From assembly GCA_031425155.1 (NCBI GenBank), contig JANPIV010000079.1, positions 1 to 64,000 of the forward strand: a DNA stretch of 64,000 nucleotides, written 5' to 3'. This DNA comes from M3007 sp031425155. Its GTDB lineage: Bacteria > Bacteroidota > Bacteroidia > Chitinophagales > Saprospiraceae. Positions within the stretch are counted from its first letter, which is position 1; each line of letters opens with the position of its first letter. Under the pieces are notes generated by a model. That model ran no database searches, had not been told where the DNA came from, and was given only the letters and a program-made list of their open reading frames with translations. The translations under genes and the position numbers were made by a program. Positions 15,271-24,697 of the stretch are shown here, in pieces.

Positions 15271-18162
15271 CTATTCTACCCACCTTACACAATCCCCCGA
15301 AACCAGCCCCGTTCGCTCCCCCATCGGCACTGAAGCCGGAATACCCGGCGCCTGCACCGCCTCCCCATTTACTTCTTTTCCCGCCAATTCAAGATTCAAG
15401 GCCAGCAGTCGCGTGAGCATCGCGTTCACGTCGGAAGGGGGAACTTCGGCCCAGCCGTAAGCGGCCAGCACGGCCCGGTCAAGTGACTCCTGCGCGTCGC
15501 GGAGCGGGTTTTTGCCCGGCTTGTCGAGTGTGCGGTAGAGGTCGCGGAGGCTCATGTGCCCTTTGGTCATATAGTCGTGGCGGAGCGTACGTAAGGCTTG
15601 GGAAGCGTGGGCAACAGCTTGTACCTGCGGCAATGTAGGTGACTGTGGCCAGGGGAAGGTGTCCCAAACGCTATCCGTGGTATAACGGGCATCACCTTTC
15701 ATGGTAGAGCATTTTTCTTTGAACCATTGCGCGTGCAGTCCGCTCTGAATTATGCCGAAGGAGTAATCGTCTGGAAAAGTGAAGACGATGAGAGCTGCAT
15801 TTGGGTTGATTTTGGAAGAAATAAATTCAAAAATAGGCCGTTTTGTGACTTGGGCGCAAGAAATATAGCGAGGAATTTTAGCAATAGCGGCGAGCATTTC
15901 TTCGCGGCCGTAGGCTAATTTCCACCATGAATTATAAAAATTGATATGGTGTTTATTGACTTTTGCTTTTGGATTGTTGGCCAACGCAGCAGCGTTTTCA
16001 GCCTGTTGCTTTTCGGCCTTCTCCTTTTTTTTGGGTAATACTTTTGCTTCAATAATTTTGAAAATCTCCTTGTACGCGACTGCCTCAATTAAGTCTTTTC
16101 CACTGAAATCAACCACAAACCTGCCCGGCTGACCACCCAAATTGGACAACAATTCGTCGCCGGTAAGAAATGGTCGCAACACCTCCGCGTAATCCGGATG
16201 TTTTTGAAGAAGTTGCTGCGCCACCTTTTTTTCTAGCAAAAAACCTTCATGCCCGTGTGTTTGGCCTTGAAAAACGACTTTCGGCTTGGTATTGCAAGTT
16301 AAAATGCGGGCCGCAGTAGTGTCAATTTGCAGCGAAAGGCTACTGTTGATATATGGCATTTCGTGGCGCGTGAGGCTATGGTCAGCGTTTTCAGTAAAAA
16401 GCACCTTCATTCCCGGTTCCTCACCTTTTTTCCAGTTCACTATGCTGACATACACAGCGGCCTCGCCCGACCAGTCCTGCGATGACACGGCTTCCACGAT
16501 AGTGCCGCCATTTTGCACAATGTAGTCGAGGCTGCTCTCGCGACTGTTGTTCTGGCGGATGGTATTAGTGCCCACCAGCCCGGCATATTGCCCTTCGGAT
16601 AAGTGCTGGTGAGCCAGGTAAAACCAATAGACGCAGAAGTCGGCGCGGCCGTTTACGCCAGGGTAGGCATTGTGGAGTTGATTCAGATATTCTATACCAA
16701 ATTCCTGTTGCATTTTGTTTTTGGACTGGTAAGGCGGATTGCCGATGATGGCTTCGCAGGCCGGCCAGTCGATGAACAGCGCGTCGGCGCAGACAATGTT
16801 GCCGTCTAGGTTGTCAAGCGGCAAGGCGGCATCTCTGTTGTCGAAGGCTTCTTTGGCCACAAGTTCCTTAGCGATGGCCAGGGTGACTTTGGCCAGTTCG
16901 ACGGCGTACTCGTTTTTATCAATCCCGTAAAACTGGCGGATAGAGACGTAAGGTTCATCAAGCAAAAACTGTTGGAGGCGTTTGGTGTCGTCGCGGCTCG
17001 TAGAGGCAGCACGGATGCGGGCGAGCAGGTTTTTTTCGAGCAATTTCATTTCGCGATAAGCGATGAAGAGGAAATTGCCGGAACCGCAGGCGGGGTCGAG
17101 CACCCGGAACTGGCGTAGTTCGCGCAGCAGCGCGTAATAGTCGTCAAGGGTCTCGGCAGCTTCGATGCGGCGCAACCAAGGTTGAGTGATGACCGGGCCA
17201 ACGACTTTTTTGATGTCCTGCTCCGAGGTGTAGTGCGCACCGAAGACGTGGCGGGCATCGCGCTCCATTACCGCCTCGAAAATAGAGCCGAAGATGGCGG
17301 GGTTCACATTGGCCCATTCATAATTGGCAGCTCCCCAGAGGCAGTTGAGTTCGTAGTCAGTGAGTTCGAAGGAGTAGGTCGTTTGGAAAATACCGCCGTT
17401 GAAATAATCCACGTCTTTGTAACGCCCGGCAGGTGTACGGTTGGGCGTGTTCATTTCCCGAAAAAGCCCGCCCACAAGGTCGTAGGAAGAGGCTTTTGTG
17501 TCCAGGCATTCTTTGATAAGCCGAGAGAATAACAGGTCGGGCAGCAAATCGGCATCTTCAGCAAACATGGCGACGACGCACTGAAGGCTGTAGCGCAGGG
17601 CTTCGTTCTTCGGTACGCGCCGCTGGAGCATAGATTTGTAAGCCCCGGCGATCTGGAAGGTTGCTTCTTTTGTAACGTCTTTCCGGTTGAGCGAGAAAAT
17701 AGGTTTCTCGGGTGCTGGTAGCAGAAAACCAAAAGCCTCGCTGTGGTCGGGCAGGCGATCAAGCAGGATATTGTCGAGCGGCTCGTAGATATTGATATCG
17801 AAATCATAAATCCAGAACTCATCGAAGTTGCACAAAATCACATACTTAGGGCGGTCAGGCACCAACTGCGTCCAGTAACCAAAGGCTTGCTGGTAATGCA
17901 ATTCCAATTTTTCGCCGGCCTTTTTCATTTCAATCAGGACGCGTGGTTTCCACACCAAATCGGCGAAGGACGTACCGCGCCGGGCTTCATTTTTGATGCG
18001 GAATTCGCAGGCCGCGCCCGCGCCTTTCAACCCGTCTAGGTAGCCAAGAGCGGTGAAAAAGCGGTCAAGAAAAATCTGGGCTTCCCCTTTTTCATCACCG
18101 CGTAGGTGCTGGCGACAGTATCGGGTAAAATCGGTAAGGGATTGCTGGATTGGCGTGGACAT
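15271..18162 (-). CDS. MmeI-type (type IIG/IIL) restriction-modification enzyme
   Basis: A single 963-residue polypeptide combining nuclease, adenine-N6 methyltransferase and target recognition. Near the N-terminus, FADLVWKPRVLIEMKKAGEK shows the PD-(D/E)XK pattern D…E-x-K. The methyltransferase has motif I VLDPACGSGNFLFIAY and motif IV IIGNPPYQSKNK, the NPPY form of N6-adenine enzymes. The region between about residues 600 and 850 would be the target-recognition domain and ends in the short helical C-terminus. Such enzymes protect host DNA by methylating one strand and need no separate methyltransferase or specificity gene, and none is present. It converges on lysE and is bounded by repeated lysE ends, so it was probably acquired. 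Confidence 0.92.
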   Translation of the reverse strand: MSTPIQQSLTDFTRYCRQHLRGDEKGEAQIFLDRFFTALGYLDGLKGAGAACEFRIKNEARRGTSFADLVWKPRVLIEMKKAGEKLELHYQQAFGYWTQLVPDRPKYVILCNFDEFWIYDFDINIYEPLDNILLDRLPDHSEAFGFLLPAPEKPIFSLNRKDVTKEATFQIAGAYKSMLQRRVPKNEALRYSLQCVVAMFAEDADLLPDLLFSRLIKECLDTKASSYDLVGGLFREMNTPNRTPAGRYKDVDYFNGGIFQTTYSFELTDYELNCLWGAANYEWANVNPAIFGSIFEAVMERDARHVFGAHYTSEQDIKKVVGPVITQPWLRRIEAAETLDDYYALLRELRQFRVLDPACGSGNFLFIAYREMKLLEKNLLARIRAASTSRDDTKRLQQFLLDEPYVSIRQFYGIDKNEYAVELAKVTLAIAKELVAKEAFDNRDAALPLDNLDGNIVCADALFIDWPACEAIIGNPPYQSKNKMQQEFGIEYLNQLHNAYPGVNGRADFCVYWFYLAHQHLSEGQYAGLVGTNTIRQNNSRESSLDYIVQNGGTIVEAVSSQDWSGEAAVYVSIVNWKKGEEPGMKVLFTENADHSLTRHEMPYINSSLSLQIDTTAARILTCNTKPKVVFQGQTHGHEGFLLEKKVAQQLLQKHPDYAEVLRPFLTGDELLSNLGGQPGRFVVDFSGKDLIEAVAYKEIFKIIEAKVLPKKKEKAEKQQAENAAALANNPKAKVNKHHINFYNSWWKLAYGREEMLAAIAKIPRYISCAQVTKRPIFEFISSKINPNAALIVFTFPDDYSFGIIQSGLHAQWFKEKCSTMKGDARYTTDSVWDTFPWPQSPTLPQVQAVAHASQALRTLRHDYMTKGHMSLRDLYRTLDKPGKNPLRDAQESLDRAVLAAYGWAEVPPSDVNAMLTRLLALNLELAGKEVNGEAVQAPGIPASVPMGERTGLVSGDCVRWVE

Positions 18163-18487
18163 GATGCATGAATAATGACGGAAAAATTGGAGGCACCAAA
18201 GTAGGAAATCTGTGGGGAAAGAGCTGGCTGTGGGGCATTAAGGGAAAAGAATGGAAGCAGAAATGAATCTTGCTTACAACAAAATGTGATGGTGTTCATT
18301 AAACTGTGGAGGGTCATGGGGAGAAAAGCGTGACAAATCGGGGGCGATACAGCCGAATACCGCGACACTTGCGTTGGGTGCAACAAGCAATCGGGGTGCT
18401 GTTGATTGTTTTTGGGGTGGTGCTGGTGTTTCGGAGCGTGGAATGATTGTCATTTTAACGTTTTCCCTGTGTTTCTTGTTAAAATGT
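18163..18487. other. intergenic region upstream of the MmeI-type gene
   Basis: About 325 bases between two divergent genes. It holds the 5' flank of the R-M gene with no clear promoter box, and from 18360 the lysE-like remnant. No other gene is supported. Confidence 0.5.
18360..18446 (+). pseudogene. remnant of a second lysE-type gene (last 28 codons)
   Basis: The frame from 18360 reads PRHLRWVQQAIGVLLIVFGV…VFRSVE and ends in TGA at 18444-18446. It matches the C-terminus of the exporter at 14469-15128 in the same orientation. No start codon or earlier part of the gene remains. The R-M gene lies between the two copies, so an insertion or recombination event left two lysE 3' ends. Divergence at synonymous sites shows the copies came from different lysE alleles or species rather than a fresh duplication. 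Confidence 0.75.
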
Positions 18488-18495
18488 TATCTTTG
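18488..18495 (+). promoter_or_regulatory. probable -7 box for leucyl aminopeptidase
   Basis: TATCTTTG, 82 bases before the chosen GTG start. A T-rich run (TTTT at 18461) stands where the -33 element is expected. Confidence 0.4.
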
Positions 18496-18576
18496 CTGTC
18501 CTTTAAAAATCGGCGTTCTGTTTGATCTTCAATCGGCGCGTCCCATCTCCGACCTTTCTCTCTCTAATCTTGCCCG

Positions 18577-20031
18577 GTGTCTGTGAAACGAGTGCAAATA
18601 GTGGCCGCCCCGGTCCTTTTACCCAATGACAATGTGGTTCTCCTGGCCGAAAAGACCCGCCTCGACCAACTCGACAGCCTTCTTCTCCCTTCAGAACTTA
18701 CTTTTTTACGCCAATCTGTTGGACGTGAAGTATATAGTTTTTTCTTTCCCCGGACCGAAGGTTCTGTATTTGTACGCTTGCTGAAAGCCGAAAAAAATCC
18801 CGCTATAGCCCAGGAAGCGGCGCGGCTGTCGGGTAATGAGCTGCTGCGCGAGCTACGGCAATACAAATTCGAGACGGTGGCGATCCATAATTGTTGCATA
18901 GAAAATCGGGCACTGGCGTTTATAGAGGGGCTGGCACTTGGCAGTTATCAGTTCCTGAAATACTTCACGCAGCCTGAAAAAAAAGCCAAGATTCTGCGGG
19001 AAATCCGGGTAGATGCTGATACGGCTACTGCTGCGGATATAAACGAATTGAATGCCCTGCTGGAAGCGACTTTTCTCGCTCGCGACCTGGTAAATGAACC
19101 CTATTCCCACCAAAGTGCCGAACGATTGGCCAAAGCACTGGAAGAAACCGGCGCAACTTGCGGTTTTACGGTCGAAGTTTTAGGAAAAGAAAAAATAGAA
19201 ACCCTGAAAATGGGCGGCCTGCTGGCCGTCAATCGGGGTAGCCAGGATCCGCCACAGTTTTGCATTTTGGAATGGAAACCCGCCGAAGCCCGCAATACAA
19301 GACCTGTGGTGCTCATCGGCAAAGGCGTCGTGTTTGATACGGGTGGCCTCAGCCTGAAGCCCACCGAAGGGATGGACTACATGAAATGCGATATGGGCGG
19401 TGCAGCAGCGGTGGCAGGCGCAATAACCGTAGCCGCCTGTACGCACTTGCCTGTCCATATTGTTGGACTGATACCGATTACGGATAACCTGATCGGCGCG
19501 GGTGCTTTTGCTCCCGGCGATATTATCACTATGTACTCCGGCCAGACCGTGGAGATCATGAATACCGATGCCGAGGGCCGTTTGCTTTTGGCGGATGCCC
19601 TGCATTATGCGAAAAAGTACGACCCTGAATTAATTCTGGACCTCGCTACGCTGACCGGCGCAGCAGTACGGGCAGTGGGCAGTCAGGCGATTTGTTACAT
19701 GGGTACGGCTTCGGAAGAAATAAAAAAGGCGTTTGAGGCCAGTGGCTGGGCCACTTATGAGCGTCTGGTGGAGTTGCCATTGTGGAAAGAATACGGGGAT
19801 GAGCTGAAAAGCAACATTGCCGATTTCAAGAATCTGGGCTCTGGCAATGCCGGTGTGATCACTGCCGGCAAGTTCCTGGAGCATTTTGCGGGTGATTATC
19901 CGTGGTTGCATCTCGACATCGCCGGGCCTGCCTATCTTCGCACCGCCAATGGCTACCGCACCAAGGAAGGTACGGGCGTGGGTGTACGACTTTTGTACGA
20001 TTTTCTGAAAAAAAATTATTTAGCACGATAA
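18577..20031 (+). CDS. leucyl aminopeptidase (peptidase M17)
   Basis: A 484-residue cytoplasmic two-metal aminopeptidase that releases N-terminal residues from peptides. The family signature NTDAEGRLLLADAL is intact. The metal and catalytic region GKGVVFDTGGLSLKPTEGMD holds the Lys and Asp ligands, followed by KCDMGGAAAVAGAI. The N-terminal macro-like domain (about 1-170) is less conserved, as usual. The GTG at 18577 is used; no ATG is near. A TATCTTTG box 82 bases upstream supports expression from here. It runs in the same direction as pdxA, 61 bases away. Confidence 0.93.
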   Translation: MSVKRVQIVAAPVLLPNDNVVLLAEKTRLDQLDSLLLPSELTFLRQSVGREVYSFFFPRTEGSVFVRLLKAEKNPAIAQEAARLSGNELLRELRQYKFETVAIHNCCIENRALAFIEGLALGSYQFLKYFTQPEKKAKILREIRVDADTATAADINELNALLEATFLARDLVNEPYSHQSAERLAKALEETGATCGFTVEVLGKEKIETLKMGGLLAVNRGSQDPPQFCILEWKPAEARNTRPVVLIGKGVVFDTGGLSLKPTEGMDYMKCDMGGAAAVAGAITVAACTHLPVHIVGLIPITDNLIGAGAFAPGDIITMYSGQTVEIMNTDAEGRLLLADALHYAKKYDPELILDLATLTGAAVRAVGSQAICYMGTASEEIKKAFEASGWATYERLVELPLWKEYGDELKSNIADFKNLGSGNAGVITAGKFLEHFAGDYPWLHLDIAGPAYLRTANGYRTKEGTGVGVRLLYDFLKKNYLAR

Positions 20032-20092
20032 ACTGTAAATGAGAAACGACTAAAAAACACCTTCGTCGTTCATCTTCTACAGTTCATAATTC

Positions 20093-21202
20093 ATGGTAAA
20101 AAAAATGGGTAACATAACTATCGGCATTTCCTGCGGAGATATTAACGGCATCGGCCTGGAAGTCATCCTGAAGGCCATTGCTATCAAAAAGGTCGGTGCC
20201 AAATTCAAACTCATTATCTATGGCAGCACCAAAGTGGTCGCTTATCATAAGAATATTATTACCCAGGAAAATATTCAGTTCCACTCTATTATGTCGGCTG
20301 ACGAAGCGCAGGCAGACCGGGTCAACATCATCAATTGCTGGCCTGATAATGTAAATATCACCTTAGGCAAAGCGACTGACCTGGGCGGCAAATGTGCGTA
20401 TGATGCGCTGGAGCGAGCCGTAAAAGACCTGAAAGCGGGAGAAATAGATGCGCTGGTGACCGCTCCGATCCACAAGAAAGCCATGCAACTGGCGGATTTT
20501 CCTTTCGTGGGTCATACGGAGTATATCACCAATGAGTTTCAGGCCCGGGATTCGCTGATGTTCATGGTGTCCGACAACCTGCGGGTTGGTCTGGTGACCA
20601 ATCATCTGCCCATCCGGGAAGTAGCCGCCGCGATCACGAAGGAAAAGGTGCTGCGCAAAATCCTCATTATGGCGGAGACCCTGAAGATTGATTTTAACAT
20701 TGCCCGGCCCACCATTGCCGTATTCGGGCTCAATCCACATGCAGGCGATGAAGGCGCGATTGGCTCGGAAGATGAGGAAATCATCCATGCCGCCATCGAG
20801 GAAGCCAAATCCAAAGGCATCCTCGCGTTTGGCCCCTTCCCGGCAGATGGCTTTTTTGGTTCGAACCAGCAGACCAAGTTCGACGCCATTCTGGCCATGT
20901 ACCACGATCAGGGTTTGGTGCCCTTCAAAGCCCTGTCTTTTGGGGCAGGAGTGAATTATACTGCCGGTCTGGCTTCGGTACGTACCTCGCCCGATCACGG
21001 AACGGCTTATGATATTGCCGGGAAAGGCGAAGCCGATGAAAGTTCCTTCATTAAAGCACTTTATCTTGCCGCCGATATTGTCCGGCATCGCACAGAATAC
21101 CTGGATATGCACGCCAATTCGATTGAACGGCGCAAGCAGAAAACACTGGTGAGCGAGACGGGAGAAGATGAAGTCGTGGATGATGTGCTTCCGGAAGAAT
21201 AA
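20093..21202 (+). CDS. pdxA: 4-hydroxythreonine-4-phosphate dehydrogenase
   Basis: PdxA oxidises 4-phosphohydroxy-L-threonine with NAD in the DXP-dependent route to pyridoxal 5'-phosphate. The 369-residue protein begins GNITIGISCGDINGIGLEVI, the family's conserved N-terminus. Metal-binding histidines are in TAPIHKKAMQLADFPFVGHT and in LAMYHDQGLVPFK, and the C-terminal ASVRTSPDHGTAYDIAGKG motif is plain. The acidic tail (SETGEDEVVDDVLPEE) is an extra beyond the usual end. The ATG four codons later is an equally possible start. Other vitamin B6 genes are not in the window. Confidence 0.95.
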   Translation: MVKKMGNITIGISCGDINGIGLEVILKAIAIKKVGAKFKLIIYGSTKVVAYHKNIITQENIQFHSIMSADEAQADRVNIINCWPDNVNITLGKATDLGGKCAYDALERAVKDLKAGEIDALVTAPIHKKAMQLADFPFVGHTEYITNEFQARDSLMFMVSDNLRVGLVTNHLPIREVAAAITKEKVLRKILIMAETLKIDFNIARPTIAVFGLNPHAGDEGAIGSEDEEIIHAAIEEAKSKGILAFGPFPADGFFGSNQQTKFDAILAMYHDQGLVPFKALSFGAGVNYTAGLASVRTSPDHGTAYDIAGKGEADESSFIKALYLAADIVRHRTEYLDMHANSIERRKQKTLVSETGEDEVVDDVLPEE

Positions 21203-21286
21203 ATTTTTCTCAGCCTGTTGCGAATAGGCCTGATGATGCTTCATCATACGGCTGAATTTGTACAAACAATTCAAAACGAACAACTT

Positions 21287-22030
21287 ATGCCTGCCATTCT
21301 CGGCATTGACGTCGGCGCATCCGGTATAAAGGGCGCTTTGGTAAACCTTGAAAAAGGCAAGCTCCATGGGGAACGCATCCGAATTCCCACTCCGCAACCT
21401 TCTACACCCGAGCTGATGGGTGCGGCTGTCGCGGAGATGGTCGAATTTTTTAATTATCAGGGTCCTATCGGTTGCGGTTTTCCGGCAATTGTCAAAAATG
21501 GTATGGCCCTGTCGGCTGCCAATATTGACCCTTCCTGGATAGATACCAATATTGAAGAAACGTTTTCCAAAGCAGCAGGCAATCCGGTGTTTGCGACCAA
21601 CGATGCGGACGCGGCCGGCCTTGCCGAAATGCGCTATGGCGTGGGCCGTGGGGAAGAAGGATTGGTGATGCTGATCACCATTGGTACCGGGTTAGGATCT
21701 GCCCTGTTTTATCGTGGGGAATTAATACCCAACACGGAACTGGGGCATTTACAGTGGAAAAACGGAAAATCCGCTGAACATTACTGCTCTTCCGGTGCCC
21801 GCGAACGGCTCAAAATCAGCCGGAAAGAATGGGCCGACCGCTTCAATGAATATTTGTTGCATCTGGAACGCCTGTTTTCCCCCGATCTATTCATTTTGGG
21901 TGGTGGGGAAAGCAAGTTCTATGAATCTTACAAGACACAATTGCACACCAACGCCCGCGTTATTCCAGCCAAATTGCTGAATAATGCCGGTATTATTGGT
22001 GCTGCTGCCTACGCTGCCGGAAAACAATAG
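21287..22030 (+). CDS. ROK family protein, polyphosphate glucokinase-like
   Basis: A 247-residue sugar kinase of the actin-like fold. The ATG at 21287 (MPAILGIDVGASGIKGALV) is used because the phosphate-binding DVGASGIKG motif must be near the N-terminus; the upstream part of the frame looks non-coding. Other motifs are CGFPAIVKNG, ATNDADAAGLAEM with the catalytic Asp region, and ITIGTGLGSALFYRGELIPN followed by TELGHL. The short length without the ROK zinc cysteines and the ELGHL motif match polyphosphate glucokinases, which phosphorylate glucose from polyphosphate. Substrate use is inferred from family. Confidence 0.85.
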   Translation: MPAILGIDVGASGIKGALVNLEKGKLHGERIRIPTPQPSTPELMGAAVAEMVEFFNYQGPIGCGFPAIVKNGMALSAANIDPSWIDTNIEETFSKAAGNPVFATNDADAAGLAEMRYGVGRGEEGLVMLITIGTGLGSALFYRGELIPNTELGHLQWKNGKSAEHYCSSGARERLKISRKEWADRFNEYLLHLERLFSPDLFILGGGESKFYESYKTQLHTNARVIPAKLLNNAGIIGAAAYAAGKQ

Positions 22031-22084
22031 GCCACCGGCAAGTTCAATACGCCGTAAAGTAAATTTTTGAGGATGTGGATATTT

Positions 22085-22131
22085 GAGTATTCGATCAATC
22101 GCCTGATAGTCAGGCGATTGATCGAATACTC
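22085..22131. repeat. perfect 22-bp palindrome between convergent genes
   Basis: GAGTATTCGATCAATCGCCT(GA) and its exact complement enclose a TAG loop. It lies between the converging ends of the ROK kinase and tatC genes. Related sequences occur at 24606, 40974, 44464 and 58377, so it belongs to a dispersed family and may act as a two-way terminator. Confidence 0.75.
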
Positions 22132-22180
22132 TTCCAATACTCCAACCACTTCATAGTGTACTGGCAGCCCAAATTTTCTT

Positions 22181-23074
22181 TTATTCTTCTTCTTTCTCTA
22201 CTGGTACCACCTGGCGATTTTGCTTTTCCAGTTCATCCAAAGCACGGTTGCGTCGGCGCTGCTCGTTGACGGAGACCAAGATGCTGATTTCGTAGAGCGC
22301 AAATAGGGGAATGGCCACTATCGTCTGCGACATCACATCGGGCGGGGTAATGATCCCGGCAATAATGACGATCACCACCGCTGCGTGGCGACGATAACTG
22401 CGCAGCATTTTTGGCCCGATCACCCCGATTTTAGTCAGAAAAAAAGAAACGATCGGCATCTCGAAAATGAGCCCGGTGGGCAACGTGAACATCGTCATGT
22501 AAGTCACGTAGGAATTGAGGGTAGGCGATACATCCAACCCTTCTACAGTGTAACTGGCCAGAAAACTGATGGAGAACGGGGCAATAACGTAGTACCCAAA
22601 AGCATTACCCAATAGAAAAAGCATGGAACAAATACCGACAATGCCCCGCACAGCCTTGCGTTCTGATTCCAACAAGCCTGGACGGATAAATTTCCAGAAT
22701 TCCCAGAAAATATACGGGAAAGCACAAATAATACCCAGGCAGAACGAAATGTACATGTGCTGCATCAACGCTTCCCCCAATTCGCGGGTTATCACATTGA
22801 ATTTTGGGGGTGTGAAGCAAATTTTATCGCCCAAACCAGCCCAGTTAGAAAAGCTGCATATCGCCCGGTAAGTCGGGAAATTCGGGTCGCGCGGCCCGAA
22901 CATGAGGGTGTTGAAGACGAACTCCTTATTGGACAAAAAGTAAATAGCGAATACGGCGATGGCCAGCACAGAGCGCAGGATATGACGCCGCAGTTCGGCA
23001 ATATGATCGAAAAAAGTCATTTCACCGCGCTGTTCTGTCAGGCGTTCGACTTCATGTTGTTGATCGAGAGGCAT
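22181..23074 (-). CDS. tatC: Sec-independent protein translocase subunit TatC
   Basis: TatC is the membrane receptor for twin-arginine signal peptides. The 297-residue protein starts with a cytoplasmic segment and EMTFFDHIAELRRHILRSVL, which holds the conserved F-x-x-H-x-x-E-L-R-x-R motif in the form HIAELRRH. Six hydrophobic helices follow. FWEFWKFIRPGL and FSISFLASYTVEG are typical conserved loops. A periplasmic insertion (about residues 55-100) is characteristic of Bacteroidota. No tatA gene is next to it. The C-terminal tail is charged (EKQNRQVVPVEKEEE). Confidence 0.95.
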   Translation of the reverse strand: MPLDQQHEVERLTEQRGEMTFFDHIAELRRHILRSVLAIAVFAIYFLSNKEFVFNTLMFGPRDPNFPTYRAICSFSNWAGLGDKICFTPPKFNVITRELGEALMQHMYISFCLGIICAFPYIFWEFWKFIRPGLLESERKAVRGIVGICSMLFLLGNAFGYYVIAPFSISFLASYTVEGLDVSPTLNSYVTYMTMFTLPTGLIFEMPIVSFFLTKIGVIGPKMLRSYRRHAAVVIVIIAGIITPPDVMSQTIVAIPLFALYEISILVSVNEQRRRNRALDELEKQNRQVVPVEKEEE

Positions 23075-23133
23075 AAAATAATCAGTTAAAAATGCCGATG
23101 GCAGATTTTTTTATAAAGTTCACCTGCACCATC

Positions 23134-23141
23134 CAAAGGTA
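23134..23141 (-). promoter_or_regulatory. probable -7 box for tatC
   Basis: TACCTTTG on the minus strand, 60 bases before the tatC ATG. No convincing -33 partner. Confidence 0.45.
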
Positions 23142-23347
23142 GAATCTTCTGCCGCAGCGGATATGGTTTGTACCAATTAATCTGATGCCACGGTATTGTG
23201 CTCAAAGTCAAAAATTGACCAATCTGTATTAATACTGCTGCAAAAATGGCATTTTGACCAACTTTGCGTTTGTTTTCAGGCAATCTTTTAAATACTAATC
23301 CCCTTTTTTACATCTCACCCATACGTGTACAATCCAATTTCAGTTTC

Positions 23348-24073
23348 ATGAAGCATTTATTGCTATCCATTTTTTTGCTCTCCACCTTGATAGTGGAAGG
23401 ACAAACACGCAGCCGGAGCGCGCCCAAAGGCAATTATCTGGAAGCCGGATTTTTATTTGGCCTGACCAGTTATTCCGGCGACCTGACGGTGAATGCAGTG
23501 GATATTTCGGAGATTCACCCTGGCTATGGTGCTTATCTGCGTTACCACTTCAATGGCCATTTAGCGGCTCGTTTTCATGTCTATTCCGGGGCTATTTCGG
23601 GCGACGATTCGGATTTCATCCCCGAATATGTCCGTAAAATCCGTTTTTCGTCTTCTATTGTAGAATTGGGAATCGCGGGCGAATGGTTTTTGTTCAGTAA
23701 CTCCCGGTATTCCAACACAGGCCTTTATCATTTTTCCTTTACTCCTTACCTGTTCGCCGGAATAGGTGCTACTTTTGCCAACGCCGAGGCTGAATATTAT
23801 GGCCCACCTGATCTGCGCAACGAAAAACTACGCGTCCCCTTCCCGGAAGATGGATTGGACAATAAATTTCTCGTTGTTCCGGTAGGCGCTGGGCTGCGGG
23901 CCGATGTGGCGGAACGCCTCGTAATTGGGCTAGAAGCCGGTTTCCGTCCGGTCTTTTCGGACGACCTGGATGGAATACATTACAATGGCAACCCCAAATA
24001 TGGCGACTGGTATTATTTCGGGGGCATTACCGTTTCTTTTGTGCTTGGCTCCCCCAACAAACATCACCGTTGA
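23348..24073 (+). CDS. DUF6089-type outer-membrane beta-barrel protein
   Basis: A 241-residue exported protein. The ATG at 23348 starts a signal peptide MKHLLLSIFLLSTLIVEGQT; the frame upstream of it is not coding-like. The mature part begins with GNYLEAGFLFGLTSYSGDLT, the hallmark of Bacteroidota DUF6089 family porin-like proteins. Alternating hydrophobic strands follow, such as YGAYLRYHFNGHLAARFHVY and FSFTPYLFAGIGATFANAEA. It is predicted to form a small outer-membrane barrel. The exact role is unknown. It is followed by a membrane-protein gene 28 bases on. Confidence 0.8.
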   Translation: MKHLLLSIFLLSTLIVEGQTRSRSAPKGNYLEAGFLFGLTSYSGDLTVNAVDISEIHPGYGAYLRYHFNGHLAARFHVYSGAISGDDSDFIPEYVRKIRFSSSIVELGIAGEWFLFSNSRYSNTGLYHFSFTPYLFAGIGATFANAEAEYYGPPDLRNEKLRVPFPEDGLDNKFLVVPVGAGLRADVAERLVIGLEAGFRPVFSDDLDGIHYNGNPKYGDWYYFGGITVSFVLGSPNKHHR

Positions 24074-24101
24074 TAGCAGTACGCCGCAGGTCGGCCACAA
24101 G

Positions 24102-24572
24102 ATGAATCAGAAAAAATCATTGACCATTTTATTGGAAGTCATTTGGTGGGTCGCCACTGTAATTGCGGTTTTTGCCCTGATCTACCCTATTCGCCGTGCC
24201 TTGCCGGTATGGCCTTTTCAGGGCTGGAACATCGCTTTCATTGTAGTGCTCATCACTTTTACCCGCTATATTTTTCTGCTGCAATACACCTTTCTGGCTA
24301 AAATGCAGGTCATAAAAGTCGTGGTGATCCTGTTGTTGTTTCCCCTCATTTTTGCCCTCGTAGGCGGCCTGCATGGCTTTATGAATTACATCGAGGAACA
24401 AAGCTGGGATCCACTCACCGGGCACTTGCCAGCCGAGCAAAAGCGGGCCATAGAATCCTATATCTGGGGCGTCATGATTTTCTTTGGAGCAGGTAGTATT
24501 GTAGCCTCCCCCGTGTTGGCCGGGCGGCTGTTTCTGTCCGTCTGGCGGACGCGCAACCGTGGTACGGTGTAG
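24102..24572 (+). CDS. four-helix membrane protein of unknown function
   Basis: A 156-residue protein. The ATG at 24102 (MNQKKSLTILLEVIWWVATV) is used because the earlier part of the frame overlaps the DUF6089 gene. About four hydrophobic helices are seen: near residues 8-26, 42-62, 67-90 and 120-140. No catalytic motif is seen. It probably shares a transcript with the upstream barrel gene, 28 bases away. I do not recognise the family. Confidence 0.65.
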   Translation: MNQKKSLTILLEVIWWVATVIAVFALIYPIRRALPVWPFQGWNIAFIVVLITFTRYIFLLQYTFLAKMQVIKVVVILLLFPLIFALVGGLHGFMNYIEEQSWDPLTGHLPAEQKRAIESYIWGVMIFFGAGSIVASPVLAGRLFLSVWRTRNRGTV

Positions 24573-24605
24573 AAAGCAATGAATCTACATTCAATTTGAG
24601 TATCC

Positions 24606-24669
24606 GAAGATATGAGTATCCGATCAAAACACTTGATAATCAGGCAATTGATCGAATACTCATATCTTC
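24606..24669. repeat. palindrome of the GAGTAT…GATCAA family between convergent genes
   Basis: 22-bp arms with one mismatch: GAAGATATGAGTATCCGATC(AA) at 24606-24627 and its partner at 24648-24669. It lies between the convergent genes ending at 24572 and 24698, the same setting as the element at 22085. Confidence 0.7.
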
Positions 24670-24697
24670 AAATAACTTAATTTACAATATTTCCCCT

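Noticed and set aside
23086..23283. Minus-strand 65-residue frame upstream of tatC
   Set aside because: It overlaps the likely tatC promoter, has no coding character and no recognisable domain.
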